A stretch of 64,000 nucleotides of DNA from the NCBI GenBank assembly GCA_022059125.1, contig JAEUWY010000006.1, forward strand, positions 1,364,001 through 1,428,000. The letters run 5' to 3'. The position numbers and the translations under genes are program-made. This DNA comes from Corynespora cassiicola. Lineage: Eukaryota > Ascomycota > Dothideomycetes > Pleosporales > Corynesporascaceae. Below the pieces are notes generated by a model. That model was not told the origin of the DNA. It did not search any database and saw nothing but the letters and a program-made list of their open reading frames with translations. Below, piece by piece: positions 32,250 to 43,400 of this stretch; within the stretch, counting starts at the first letter, position 1, and each line of letters opens with the position of its first letter.

Positions 32250-33041
32250 TTAGCCCACAGTTCCAAACACGCGCCCCCAACCCTCAATGCGGCCCAACTC
32301 GCGCTTCACAAACTCAACCATGCGCTCCCTCTCCCTCGTCTCCTCCTCGCCCACCTCAATCACCACGGCGCCGTCCCGCCGCATGTCCTGGACGATCCTC
32401 CCGATGCTCCCCCCAAAGGCCCGGAACCGCGGCCAAAAGATGTCGTTTGGCCGCGCGCGTCCTAGGAAGCGGGACCGCGCTTCCCGCTCCGACATGTCGA
32501 GCACCAGGACCACTGTGTCGGGGCCCGGCGTCCAGAGCTGTTGGACGTGCTGTTTGAAGGCGAATCATTGGTCTGTGGCGCGGGGGAAGCCGTCGATGAG
32601 GGTGCAGGCTCGGGTTTTCGTTGTTGTTGTTGTAGTTGTTGTTGTAGTAATAGTGCCCGTATTTGTGTTTGTGGTGGCTGGGGGGAAGAGCAAGGGGGTG
32701 AGGAACTGGAGGCTGAGCGGGGTGGGGATCAAAGACCCGGCCTCTACGTTCGATTTTATGATTTGGAAGTCTTTGGGTGGGAAGGTGGAGAGGAGGGGGT
32801 GGAGGTGTGGAGGTGGGGTTGGGGAGGTGAGGCCTCGGAGCTCGTTGCCGATGGAGATGTGGGTTAGGGGGTGGTGGGCTTCTTCTTGGAGGGCGGTGCT
32901 GAGGGTGGTTTTCCCGGAGCAGGGGGGGGCGAGGATGAAGATTAGGAGGGGATTGGGGGGTTCGCGAGATGGTGGGTCTGGAGTGTTGATGGGCTCCTGC
33001 TTGGAGGGGCTCGAAGGTTTGGGGGTGGGGGTGTCTATCAT
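32250..33041 (-). pseudogene. P-loop nucleotide kinase (adenylate/UMP-CMP kinase type) with in-frame stop
   Basis: One continuous frame of 264 codons interrupted by TGA at 32565-32567 (codon 159). Upstream of it are a Walker A loop LAPPCSGKTTL (about residues 37-47), an NMP-binding-like segment (SIGNELRGL) and the kinase signature DGFPR (residues 150-154). Downstream, in the same frame, come FAFKQHVQQLW, VVLVLDMSE, a LID-like RFLGRARPND and a final helix to TAA at 32250, matching the rest of the fold. No GT-AG intron that keeps DGFPR can remove the stop. A CGA-to-TGA change is the simplest source. An Asn/Thr tract encoded by a TTG-type repeat precedes DGFPR. If translated as is, it would lack the LID and C-terminal half. 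It is divergent from the viperin-like gene. Confidence 0.7.
32620..32650. repeat. TTG trinucleotide repeat inside the kinase-like gene
   Basis: Imperfect GTT/TTG tandem on the plus strand. On the coding strand it encodes most of a Thr/Asn-rich run placed just before the DGFPR motif, where homologues have only a short loop. Confidence 0.75.
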
Positions 33042-33449
33042 GTTGATGAAGTTGTGGGGATTTGACGGATTTAACGGATTGGGCGGGCTTGCGATTGTGG
33101 GGAGTACCAGCGTGCGGGTTTGTTATATAGTTCCTTGGTTGTTGCTGGTTCTTACTAGACGATTGTGTAAAAAGCCAGTCTGGTCGAAAGGTCACGAAAT
33201 ATCATGTGCATTGAGGTCGTCACTGGGGGGAAACCAGAACTCTTCAGTATCATCCACATATCACCAACCCCGTGGCAAGGTCATGCCAAAGACTTTCATC
33301 ATGCGCACAGATTCCACAAATGCTGTAACAATCTCAACCACAAACAACTCGGCCTATATAAGCTGGGTCATCTTAAGCCCCCGGCTTCGACAATCAACGG
33401 AATTCCGCAGTCAACATTAGTTCAAGTAACTTCGAAACAACAAGACATA
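33042..33449. promoter_or_regulatory. Shared divergent promoter of the kinase-like and viperin-like genes
   Basis: 408 bp between the start codons of the two divergent genes. On the plus strand a TATATAAG at 33355-33362 lies about 88 bp before the viperin ATG. Strong TATA boxes are typical of inducible genes. The minus-direction promoter has no clear TATA. Confidence 0.55.
33355..33362 (+). promoter_or_regulatory. Putative TATA box of the viperin-like gene
   Basis: TATATAAG about 88 bp upstream of the ATG at 33450. Assigned by sequence and spacing. Confidence 0.5.
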
Positions 33450-34544
33450 ATGCCCGTTACCAGCTCTCTCATTAGTAGGATTGGTCCACGATACATGCTC
33501 GCTACGGTTGGTGCTGGTGTTCTTGCATACATCCTCTACCGCCATCATGTACAGTCATCTCGCATCATACCCATCAGTGTGAATTACCATTTCACACGCA
33601 AGTGTAATGCTGCCTGCAGCTTCTGCTTCCACACAGAATTGACATCGTTCATCTCCTCAACTGCAAACTCCAAGCTTGTTCTCAAAATGCTCGCCGATGA
33701 GGGCATGAAGAAGCTCAACTTTGCGGGTAGGGAGCCTTTTCTGTATCCTAGGCAGCTTGCCGAGCTGTGCCAGTACGCAAAACAAGAACTTAAGCTCGAG
33801 AGTGTTAGCATCGTGTCCAATGGAACGCGCATTAGAGAGAATTGGCTGCGAGAGAATGGCGCGAACATTGATATCCTGGCCGTTTCGTGCGATTCATTCT
33901 TTGCTGAGACGAACAAGAAGATTGGAAGGGCGGAACGCTCCACTGGCAAGCCATTCGATAATGTGGAGAAACTTTTTCGGATTCGCGATTGGTGCCGCGA
34001 ACTTGGGATTAAGTTCAAGCTTAACACTGTGGTGTGCAGCTTGAATTGGGAAGAGGATATGGGGGACGTTGTACGGCGGCTGGACCCATTCCGCTGGAAA
34101 GTTTTCCAAGTTTTGATCGTAGATGGAGAAAACGAAGATGCCAGCAGAATTCGAGATGCTAGGAAGATGTGTGTCACTGATGAGCAGTTCAAGTTGTTCT
34201 GCGAGAAGCACAAGAATATGAAGGGCTTCACACCCGAAGGCAACGATGTCATGCGCAACAGCTGTCTGGTAAGTCTCATTTTCGGTTCCCTGAGATGGTT
34301 GAGTATTAACGGAGCACAGATTTTGGATGAGTATCTTCGATTTTTAGATCCAGGAAATGGTAGACGGAATAACTCAGATCCTATTCTCGAGGTAGGCGTT
34401 CAGAAAGCCCTGAGCCAAGTGAATTGGGATCAAGAAGGTTTCCGAGCTAGGGGTGGGCTGTATGACTGGAGCCGTGGCAATGAAGAAACCCACTCTTTCG
34501 GGGGCGCAATGGAAGGAATCGATCCGAAAGACCTAGAGTATTAG
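33450..34544 (+). CDS. RSAD2: Viperin-like radical SAM enzyme
   Basis: Fungal homologue of viperin, which in vertebrates converts CTP to ddhCTP, a chain terminator of viral polymerases. 347 residues in two exons (33450-34268, 34320-34544); vertebrate viperin is 361. Residues 1-30 include a hydrophobic segment (YMLATVGAGVLAYILY), in line with membrane or lipid-droplet anchoring. NYHFTRKCNAACSFCFHTEL carries the CxxxCxxC iron-sulfur ligands (Cys52, 56, 59). Further viperin blocks follow: SVSIVSNGTRIRE, ILAVSCDSF, FKLNTVVC, RWKVFQVLIVDGEN and LDEYLRFLD, the last joined to SCL by removing a 51 bp stop-free intron (34269-34319). The SAM-binding GGEP motif reads GREP (residues 93-96). The C-terminus is DLEY. 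The nucleotide substrate of this fungal form is unknown. Confidence 0.92.
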   Translation: MPVTSSLISRIGPRYMLATVGAGVLAYILYRHHVQSSRIIPISVNYHFTRKCNAACSFCFHTELTSFISSTANSKLVLKMLADEGMKKLNFAGREPFLYPRQLAELCQYAKQELKLESVSIVSNGTRIRENWLRENGANIDILAVSCDSFFAETNKKIGRAERSTGKPFDNVEKLFRIRDWCRELGIKFKLNTVVCSLNWEEDMGDVVRRLDPFRWKVFQVLIVDGENEDASRIRDARKMCVTDEQFKLFCEKHKNMKGFTPEGNDVMRNSCLVSLIFGSLRWLSINGAQILDEYLRFLDPGNGRRNNSDPILEVGVQKALSQVNWDQEGFRARGGLYDWSRGNEETHSFGGAMEGIDPKDLEY

Positions 34545-35355
34545 TTTCACTTTATCCGTACTAAGAAACAATGCAGATTGCTATTGTGAGGCAAATGATT
34601 AGTACGAACGCACATTGATCACACACTTTTGAAGACTAGAATGAGTTTTCTATGTGAATTTAATGGGCTTGGGTTTAAGACTTCATCACGTTCGAGAATA
34701 CTCCTCTTAGCTGAAACTGTGTTCAAACCATCTTGATGATAGATGTGAAAGCCTTTATCAAGTCTTTTTTTTTTGCCGAGTCAGACCTCTGTTTCTAAAT
34801 ACACCAAACCTTTTGGCGCGATAGAGCCAGTATTAACCAGATTACTTTAACTCTGAGACGCTTTGAGCCACAAATAGGTCAGCGGTTCTACGAGATAGTC
34901 TTTATTTCATGTCTTGAGTATTGTCTTCGGGCTACATAAAGGGGATAGAGCTCACTGGTTTGCTGAAGACTGCTGTGAATATCGAAGTTGTAGTCACTAA
35001 GGCTTTGTGCATAAATAATTGTTTTTGGAGGACATCTTCCCCGGGGGCTCTATTCAGCAAGATAATGTGAGCTTCCCAATATGTTCGTTATCGATTATTT
35101 CCCTTGGATGCAAACATGACTAGCGTAACCAAGGTAGCTGAAGAGGATACTGGAGAACATAAAGAATCCAAATTTCCGTTTCTTTTGTAGGGAAGATTGT
35201 ATAGTGCTGTCCTTTGGAAAACCACACAGTGAAGTCGAAAGAGTGCATATCCTTCCTGAATCGGTCATCATAGTACAGTTCGCCACCATAAATACTTGAA
35301 CACTTCCAATGTCAATAGTTAACCTAACCTTCATTACCACAACAGAACCCCCTCC
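34545..35355. other. Convergent intergenic region
   Basis: Between the stops of the viperin-like gene (+) and the SRR1-like gene (-). AT-rich with a poly-T run near 34767-34776. No coding signal. Confidence 0.5.
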
Positions 35356-36602
35356 CTACCCCTTCTTCGCCCACAACTCCACATCCAACAACCAATCAAA
35401 CCCTAAATTCTCCCCCCCTCCCCCCTCCCCCCTAAAGACCCTCTCAAACCCCCCCACCAACCACTCCACCGCCGGCGACCCCGGATTCGCAAACCGCCCC
35501 AAGTGCCCCCACTCATACTCTGGCACCTCTCCCCCATCCAAACTCCCGTCATTCCACAGCAGCGCGGCCGGGACCCTCACCTCGACTCCCTTCTCCTCCT
35601 TCTCCTTGGCCAGGTCCGCGACGATTTGCTTGACGGGGATGGATGGGTAGACGGACATGACGAGCGACCCGCCATCCACCATCAGGAAAGCATCTGGGTC
35701 GTGCACGAGCGTGACCTCGGGGTCAAAGGCGCCAAATACGGCGACGTCGTCCTCGGTGTAGGAGGGGTCTTGCGCGAAGATGCGGATCGGCGTCGAGGGA
35801 GCGGCGGAGGCGTCGCGCGCAGCATACAGCCCCGTCAGCGTGCGCGCGACATACGCAGCAACGACGTGCTGCGCATACGCATGCGCCTTCGCGTCCATGG
35901 TGCCGAGCGCAATGCAGACGACGTTGGTGACGCGCGGTCCGGCCATGTCCACCAGTTTCGAAAGGGAAGCGGTGAGTTGTGCTTGGAAGCGGGTGCGCTG
36001 CCAGAGGGTGTGGACGGTGGCTAGGTTCTTGGACTTTACGCCCAGATCGACGGATGCGCTTGCGGGAGCGGAGGAAGTCTTGAAGTCGATGAAAAGGGGG
36101 AGTTTGCTCGTCGAGAGGAAAGCGTCAGCGGTGATTTTGGGATCGAGGCGCGCGAGGGCCGAGGGGAGTTCTCCGGCTGAGGAGAGCGAGGCGAGGGTCG
36201 TGGGGAGGGAGGTGTCGGCGAGGACGTGGACGCTGTTGTATGCTATTTGTGGTTTGAGGCTGGAAATGGTGGTTTAATATGTCTTCTCTTTCTTGTTGAT
36301 GGCAGATGTTTGAAGCTGCTTCGAGCTTCACGATCTCACCCCGCGTTGATGGCGTCTTCTGTCTCGAAGGAGTGCTCTTGGCCGAAGCAGTCTACTAGAG
36401 CAATCGTCTCGCCTCTTGATGCTTTGTTGCGCTGTTGGACGGCGGCCATGAGTGATGCGCGCGTGAAGATGGGTTTGTTTTCTATGGCGCTGAAAAAGGC
36501 CCTTATGTCGATGCGCGTTGGCAGACGAGACTCTTCCTTCTCGGTTGAAGCCATCTCTGGCTTGTTATTGGATTGCTCGTTGTCCAATTTGGACTGTGAC
36601 AT
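35356..36602 (-). CDS. SRR1-like domain protein
   Basis: 388 residues in two exons (36340-36602 and 35356-36259; GTGAGA donor, CCAG acceptor, 80 bp intron). The C-terminal half carries SRR1-like family blocks: FAQDPSYTEDDVAVFGAF, then VHDPDAFLMVDGGSLVMSVY followed by PSIPVKQI. Upstream are LWQRTRFQAQL and VCIALGTMD, matching the beta-alpha core. SRR1 (Arabidopsis) affects phytochrome and clock signalling and yeast Ber1 microtubule-related growth; the molecular activity is not established, so no function is given for this fungal protein. The N-terminus (MSQSKLDNEQSNNKPEMAST) is hydrophilic. It converges with the viperin-like gene. Confidence 0.8.
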
Positions 36603-37244
36603 GTTGCGTGATTCGTAGTTGTGTAGATTTTGCTTTGGAGGGGAGTAGGAGAGCTAGGGACAGGAAGAAGCTGGCGTGGGAAGACAAATTCATAGTAAGG
36701 TTCTTGAGAGTGAAATGACGTTGCCCCGGATGGTGAGGACTTTCCAAAGTTATGATAAAATCGCAAGCCGCCGAGTGAAAGTGCAATGAACGAAAGGCCG
36801 TCGCCTTTACTAAATCTTTTTGCCCGGTTAACTAAATCTATAGCAAGGCAAACCCACCCAAAGCATAGGTACTTTTCTTCTTATTCATGGCTCTCATACT
36901 CGCAAGCTACAATTGTGTCATCGCCTCATACACATCCATGATCCATCCTAGCCCAGTGCTCAGTGTTGCTACAACCCAATCACCTAATCGTCTAGATCAG
37001 GGACCTTCGGATTCTCCTCTGGCAATAAACGAAAACAAAAACGCCATCGCTGGAAGGAATGATAGCCCGTGGTACAAACGCCGCTTCTTATGCAAATAAC
37101 CACCCTATGATGATGATGACGAGAACCGGCTTGGGTCTTATCAATGCTATCGAAGAAGCATGGATGTGCTGGATGCACTAAATCATACGAGACAAAAGGC
37201 GAAAGGGGTATATACGGCCCGTGTGTGAAGACAGTCGTTTGAGT
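36603..37244. other. Intergenic region
   Basis: It holds the promoter of the SRR1-like gene and the 3' end of the SKT5-like gene. A short run of TGATGATGATGACG lies near 37107-37121. No gene is supported. Confidence 0.45.
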
Positions 37245-40200
37245 CTACATGACGGTGCAGTTCTCTTCGTGTTGCTTTTGGTTGCTTCGGCTCAACCTCT
37301 CGCGCTTCATTTGGACCTTGGCTCCACCGCGCTTGAGCTCTTCAAGACGCTCCTGTGCTTTGGGGAACTTGTAGGCTAGGGGACACGTTAGCATATATTA
37401 CGGACAAGGAGGGATGTGCATGAACTTACTGGCTGCTCTTCCGTACCATCGTTTCGCCTCCTCCAAGCTCCTCGGGCACCCGATTCCGACCTCGGTGAAG
37501 TAGCCCATGGCAAACAGTGCCTTTGCAAGAGGCGGTTCAGCACAGGCAGCTTTACGAGCCCACAGATAGGCCTCAGTGTCACTCTGCTCTAAGATGCCGG
37601 CATTGCCAGTGAGGTACCAGCCCGACAAGGCCAGCTCACTCTGGTGCTCTTCCTGGGCCGCGGCCCGAGTGTACCAGGCAATACTCAACCTCGGATCGAT
37701 TTGACAGCCAAGCAGACCGTATTCATAAGCTTGACCCAATCGAAATTGGGAAAACTTGTATCCCAGATCAGAAGCTTGGCTGAACAATTGGAATGCATAT
37801 GCCTCATCCCTAATGATCTTTTCGTTACCGTTCTGTGCTTCATACAATAGCGCAAGCTCATGAAGAGCATGAGGGTTCTGCTCGTCCGCGTGGTCCGCTG
37901 CACGCTTGAGCATGTTAATGGCCTCGCCGAGATTCTTTGGCTGCCCGAGAAGGCCCTTGAGCAGGATCATGCCCATCTTGTACATGGCAGGTGTATCCCC
38001 GAGGGCCGCGGCACGGCGGTACCACTGTACAGCCTTGAGGGGATCTTTCTTTGTCCCACCGCCCTCTTCATGACCCATTTCGCAGCAAACAGCAGTTCTG
38101 TACGCACTTGCAGCGTGGCCAGCTTTGGCCGCCGATTGGTACAGCGTAAAGGCTTCTTTGGTGTCAACCTGAAGACCCAAGAGCCCCTGCCCGTAGCAAT
38201 CTGCCAGGTAAAACATGGCATCTGAGTGACCTCCTGCTGCAAGCTTCTTTACAACCTTGTGTGCCTCGAAAATGAACTTTTCACGGTTCTTGTTCTTGGT
38301 CCTGTTGTCGGCAGTTCCTCCCTCATCAGCAAGAACGATGGCCGCCTCTTGCAATTTCTTAGCAAGTTTCAGTCCATTCTCACTATCGTCCGGGTTCCTC
38401 TTGACAGCAGCACGCAGACGATTGAGTTCATCATGCGTCACAGGGTGTTGTACAGAGGCGGGACGCTGTGGCGGCGGTGCACGCCCCCTGCCATTTGACT
38501 GCGGAACCGGCGTTGGATCCGTGTTGTACTGTCGTACAGGTGGAGGCCGCGACTGATTCTGCTGCATAAGCCCTGCGCGGACTGGGGTTGGATGGGCTGG
38601 AAGAGCATCTGGATTCGAATTTGCTTGAGAAGTGCCTGGTCGGCGCCCGATGGGGTCGCTCGGAACACGGCCAGGAGCCGGTGCTGCCGTTCCCGGGCGA
38701 ACGATGGGGTTACCCGGAACCATGGGCGAGCCATTGCGCATAGCATTTGGGCCTGGTTCTGAGTAGGCCGACTCATCTGAGTAGCCCCTGTGTACAGGCG
38801 GAGCACCCCGTCCGTATCTTGGATCGAAATTCTGCTGTTGACCTTGGCCATAACCCTGATTGGGCGGGCCGCGAGGAGGCATGTTGTTGTCCATAGTCAT
38901 TCCCCTAGCAGGTGGTCCTCGACCTCGCGGGCCGCCTGGCATCCCATTCGGACCAGGCCGTGGAAGGGGAGGCATTGCCGGAGCATCGCTAGCCATCTCA
39001 TAAGCCCCATTGCCTTGTGCATACTGGCCATGCAAGTCTGGCTGAGAGCGACTCCTGGCTGCCTGCTGGTAAAAGTTGTTGTGTTGCGGAGGCATTGCGT
39101 CGCCTGGTCCCGCTGTTGGGGTCATACCCTGCACGGCGGCTCCGGATGAAACAGGAGCGAGATGGTCTTCGATGGAGAACCCCCTGCGGTGTCTATTGCT
39201 GGACTCCTGGGGAATGGCATCAAAGTTGGGCATATCTATCGACGATGCTTTGCTCTGTCGGTCCGCGCCATCGCCGTAGTAGTCACCGTACACGTCATCT
39301 AGTGCAGAGCCGTCATCCTGCGACCGCCGCTGTTGATGGTACTGATGCTGCTGCTGGGCCGGGGGCATCTGTGGCATTGGTGGCCTCTGCTCAAACTGCT
39401 GGGGTCGACCGTAGCCATTGGGCCTCGTTCCGCCAGCGGTCGAAGGTCGAGGCGGCGCAGCTTCAGCTGCATCATAGCCAGGGCCCGCTGCCCCCCACTG
39501 CGGTTGTGTGTCATAGCCCCGACCGTTGGGCGCGGCAGACATGTTCTGAGGAAGAGTCATGGAGCGCTGTGTTCCGGGCCCAAATGCTTGCTGCGTGGGC
39601 GATGTGGGATCACGCGGTCGCTGGGGAGGATATCCGCGCCCACCTTGCTGGTTCATAGGGGGCATTCTATTCGGTGGCGCGCGCTGGCCGCGTCCGCTGC
39701 CTTCGAAATGCCCCGAATCCTGCCTCTGCATATCTGGATTTCCGGGGCCATGGCCTGGAGCTGGGCGCGGGGGCCCTCTCTGCTGCGGGCCTGGCATGCC
39801 GCGACCTCTGCCCTGCGGAGCCCCCCTCTGTTGCCCCTGCTGTTGCTGCTGAGGATCGTTCTCGCGACCCAGTGTCATCAGAGACATGGCCTCATCCATG
39901 GATCCGGCCTTGGGTCGTGGCTTTTCCCCTTGGGCGGGAAACACGGGGAAGGGGTTGTCCTGGGAGAAGTTCTTTGGCGAAACGGGCGAGAGCATAGCGC
40001 GGTTTGTGCCTGCGTCTAGGTGTCAGTATCCCGTGAGCACTCTCGCGACGGCGTCGCAACGACATACCGGGAGGTCTCAAGCCCCCTCTACCCTGCTGAG
40101 GAGGTTGCTGCTGTTGCTGTTGCGGCGGCGGGCGCCCATTTCCATTTCCATTTCCTGCAGGTCGGCCTCGCGGATCTGGCGCGGGAGGCTGGCGATACTG

Positions 40201-40473
40201 GTCGTCATACTGCTGGCCCTGGGCGGCATATGGGTCGCGCTGTGGGGGTGGGCGACGGCCCTGCTGGGGATGCGACTGCGGCGGTGGCTGCTGGTATTGC
40301 TGGTGGTGGTCGTAGTCATAGTAGCCGTCATCCCATTGCTGGTCGTAGTAGCCCTGGTCATAGCCGTAGTCGTCGTACTGCTGGTTGTTGTCGTAGTATT
40401 GCTGCTGGTGGTGTTGCTGGTGCTGCCGTGGCGGCGGGTAGTGGTTGTTGTACTGCTGCTGCTGGTAGGCCAT
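37245..40473 (-). CDS. SKT5: Chitin synthase activator Skt5/Chs4-like (Sel1 repeats, CaaX)
   Basis: Activator and membrane recruiter of class IV chitin synthase (Chs3 type). 1040 residues in three exons (40068-40473, 37430-40015, 37245-37375). The N-terminal third is Gln/Tyr/Pro/Asn-rich and probably disordered. From about residue 620 on there are tandem Sel1 repeats (DAMFYLADCYGQGLLGL, AAKAGHAASAYRTAVCCEMG, AAALGDTPAMYKMGMILLKG, SDLGYKFSQFRLGQAYEYGL, KALFAMGYFTEVGIG). The last exon adds YKFPKAQERLEELKRGG and ends NCTVM, a CaaX box expected to be prenylated, as in yeast Skt5. Exon 2 has two alternative AG acceptors 6 nt apart, both in frame. No catalytic domain is expected. Confidence 0.92.
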
Positions 40474-43400
40474 GGTGGGCTGCAGGTCGCGCGTCGCGAT
40501 CGTCGTGGAGCGGCCGGCGCGGTTAAGACTTGGTGACTAGCAGCGAGCTGGAGAAGTAGAGGGCGCGGACCGGCCCATAAACGGCGGGCTGGCGTGTTGG
40601 CGGGCTGTCGAGTGTAAATGAGCGACGGAGCTCGGGCTCGAGGGCTACCTAGGTACGCTACTGGCACGCGCGGAGTAATTAAGATTTTCTGGATCCAGTG
40701 TGTCGTGCCGTAATTGGGGACGTCTGCTCTCACCCTCCGCTTGGCAGGGGGGTTGCCCGCGTCCTTTTAACAAACGGTCACGGTCACGGTCAGCCGCATG
40801 GGGCACTCTCTGTACTGGCCGGCTGGGGGCCGGGCTGCGATGCTACGGGCGCTGGTGGAGGGTTCCCTCTGGCGACGTCGTCCACTCCTCATCCAGAGTC
40901 GCGATACCCAACGACGGATGGCCGTGCCCAGAGTTTCAGACGCCACCGGTACCGACAGACCAACCCTGGAGACGGGTCTGGTTTCAACCCTTGGTCAGCC
41001 ACTGAGCGCTCGGCCAGCGTGGTGCCGGCTGCGCAGCCGACGCACTAGAAAGGGCGGTTGTCGCCCGTCCCTGGCCCCGGGCGAAGCGACGACGTTATAT
41101 TTGGACAGGAGTCGCCCAGCGCAAATGAAGGAGCCGTGCGAGGGCGACGAAGAAGAAAAAGAAGATGGTGCTGCTGCCACGGCGCACCCGGGCACGACAT
41201 GTGCGAGACCTCATCCAGGTGTCGAGGTTTCAGCCGGCCAGCTTCGTACTCGCATCAGGCACCTCTTGCAAGGGCAAAGTCAGAGCCGCTGAAGATCATG
41301 CACGAGAGCTTCTGCCAATGGGCCGCCCGCTGCTCCTGACTGCGCTGATCTGGGGGCACGCCCGGCAAGACGAGCGCCGCGTGCTGTGCAGGCCAAGGCA
41401 GGCCAGTGCAGGCCAACGCTGGCCAACGCTGGAGGCCCGCAGTCCCACAATGATGCCATGTCGAACTGGATTGCCCTCGGATGGCCTCGGCTGGCTGCCG
41501 CCAAGCCACAGCGCCACACTGTGCACCGCCACCCTCCTCCTCCACCGCGAGCGTCTTCGCCGCCGCCGCCGCCTATGACTGCTCGTTCCCAGCGCGGCGA
41601 AGCGGAAACGTTCAAGCACTCGGTGGTCACCTGGCATGGCTCTGGTCACGAGCACTGGCCCGCCCGTGGATGAATTGCGGGGGCATGAACATATCTGGGT
41701 GGGCCTTTGCCTCCAACACTCGGCCCAGCCGCCTTCATCCCAGAGGCGAGTCGGTCTTTCACGGCATACAAAGATCTTCAGCCGCCAACTCCTCCCTGCC
41801 TTGGGGATCCGAACAGGCCTGCATTCGTACGAGCTTTTTTTAGTCAGCGAAGACGGACAAAGCAGCGGACCATGGTGAGTGAAGGAATTGTTGGATCTAT
41901 CGTTGGGACGGCGACTTGGCCTCTTTTTTTACTTATTTTGTTCACATGTAGTCGTTGGGGGGTGGGGGGCGTCCAGCTCTCCCATGTGAAGTTGGGATGT
42001 CGATATTGTGGTAAGCCCTGGATTCTCTCTCCATTGTCTCAACAGCTTGCACTTGACCGCCTAGGCGATCCTTCGTTCTAGAGCCCATATTCGTTCTTTT
42101 GCGTCTTCATGTGCGTGCATTCCCCAACGCTACCGAGTACACTGATTAATCTCCGGCCTACCCATCGATTGAACCAGCGCCTTCGATCTTCAGGCCCGCG
42201 CTTCGGCGAATATGCACCCAAAGGTCCTCAAGAAGACATCAATGGACAACGGCTAGTCCCGATTTCAAGAGGTACTCTCCAAATGAAACAGATTTCATAT
42301 CGAGCAAAACCAATCACATCTTGGTCTTGTATCAGCCTCATGGTAGGCAGGCTTCGCATGGCTTTCGTGGTCACTGCATCCTTTCCCATCTGACATCAGT
42401 CAGCTCACAAAGAAGAAAAGGGGGAAAGAAAAGGAAAGCGCCATTTCTACTCACGGGGCAGCAGACAGACACCATAGTTTTGAATTGGTTCTGGTGGTAA
42501 AGGGCACAGAACCTTTCTAGAGAGATCTGGTGCTCGAGTGCACTTCGATCCATCGCCGGTTGGTACCAACAATATCCACCATGCTCGACCACTGCAACCC
42601 GGCGAATACAGCCTCCGGCTTTAGAATTGCCATCTCAGTGCTCCGACATCTCCAATGCTCCAAACCCTTCACAAAAGAGATGCACATGAAACTTGCAGAG
42701 TTCCATGGGCGATTGCTGCTGCGACCCTGCAAAAACCTCCATCATGTTGTTGGGGTTGCCTCCCCAGCCTTTACGAGGGAGCCTTTTACGTCCAAAAACC
42801 CAGCATTTGTATAGTAAACCCTTTTTTCGATTAGCCTCTGCCAATTCCCATGGAGACACTCTTCGTGCAGCGCCATATCGATACCATCTCGATAGTATTA
42901 CTGGAATGATGACTAGGGCAAGTAGACTCATCTTGACTTGGGAATCTGTGACTGAAAGTGCATGCAAACCACATACGGGCTGTAGATAAGCCATACACTG
43001 GGGTTCATCGAGTGTTTGACAGATCATCTCTTGATGAAAGGCTAAGTTTGGCTCTGATATATGTTAACGGCAACAGTCCTTGTCTACCGGGTTCCGCCTC
43101 GACTCATGGATGAAAGAGCTTGACCTCCCGTAGCGTGGAGTGATAGGGATTTCAGCCCTAAAAATCTGGACATCGGACCTTTTATTCATGTTGGATCTTG
43201 TCGAGCATCATTGACGCAGATCGCCGTTGAGTTCGTTAATGTATGTGGAGGCATAAGTTCATGACATGCAATGTGACAAACATGGCTTCCAATTAATCTA
43301 AGTGGCGTGGCTATCACTCTACGTGCATCTTGGGTCTATCTGTTGTCTCGAATCCATGCCCATTTCTCAAGTCGTGCTTTGACCACAAAGGATCATCGGG

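Noticed and set aside
32565..32567. Programmed stop readthrough of the TGA in the kinase-like gene
   Set aside because: The following bases (TTC) do not match the known TGA-CTA readthrough context, and the homology-like sequence around it is better explained by a point mutation.
42635..43027. Minus-strand frame with one hydrophobic stretch
   Set aside because: No recognisable family, no supporting splice structure, and the hydrophobic stretch alone is weak evidence.
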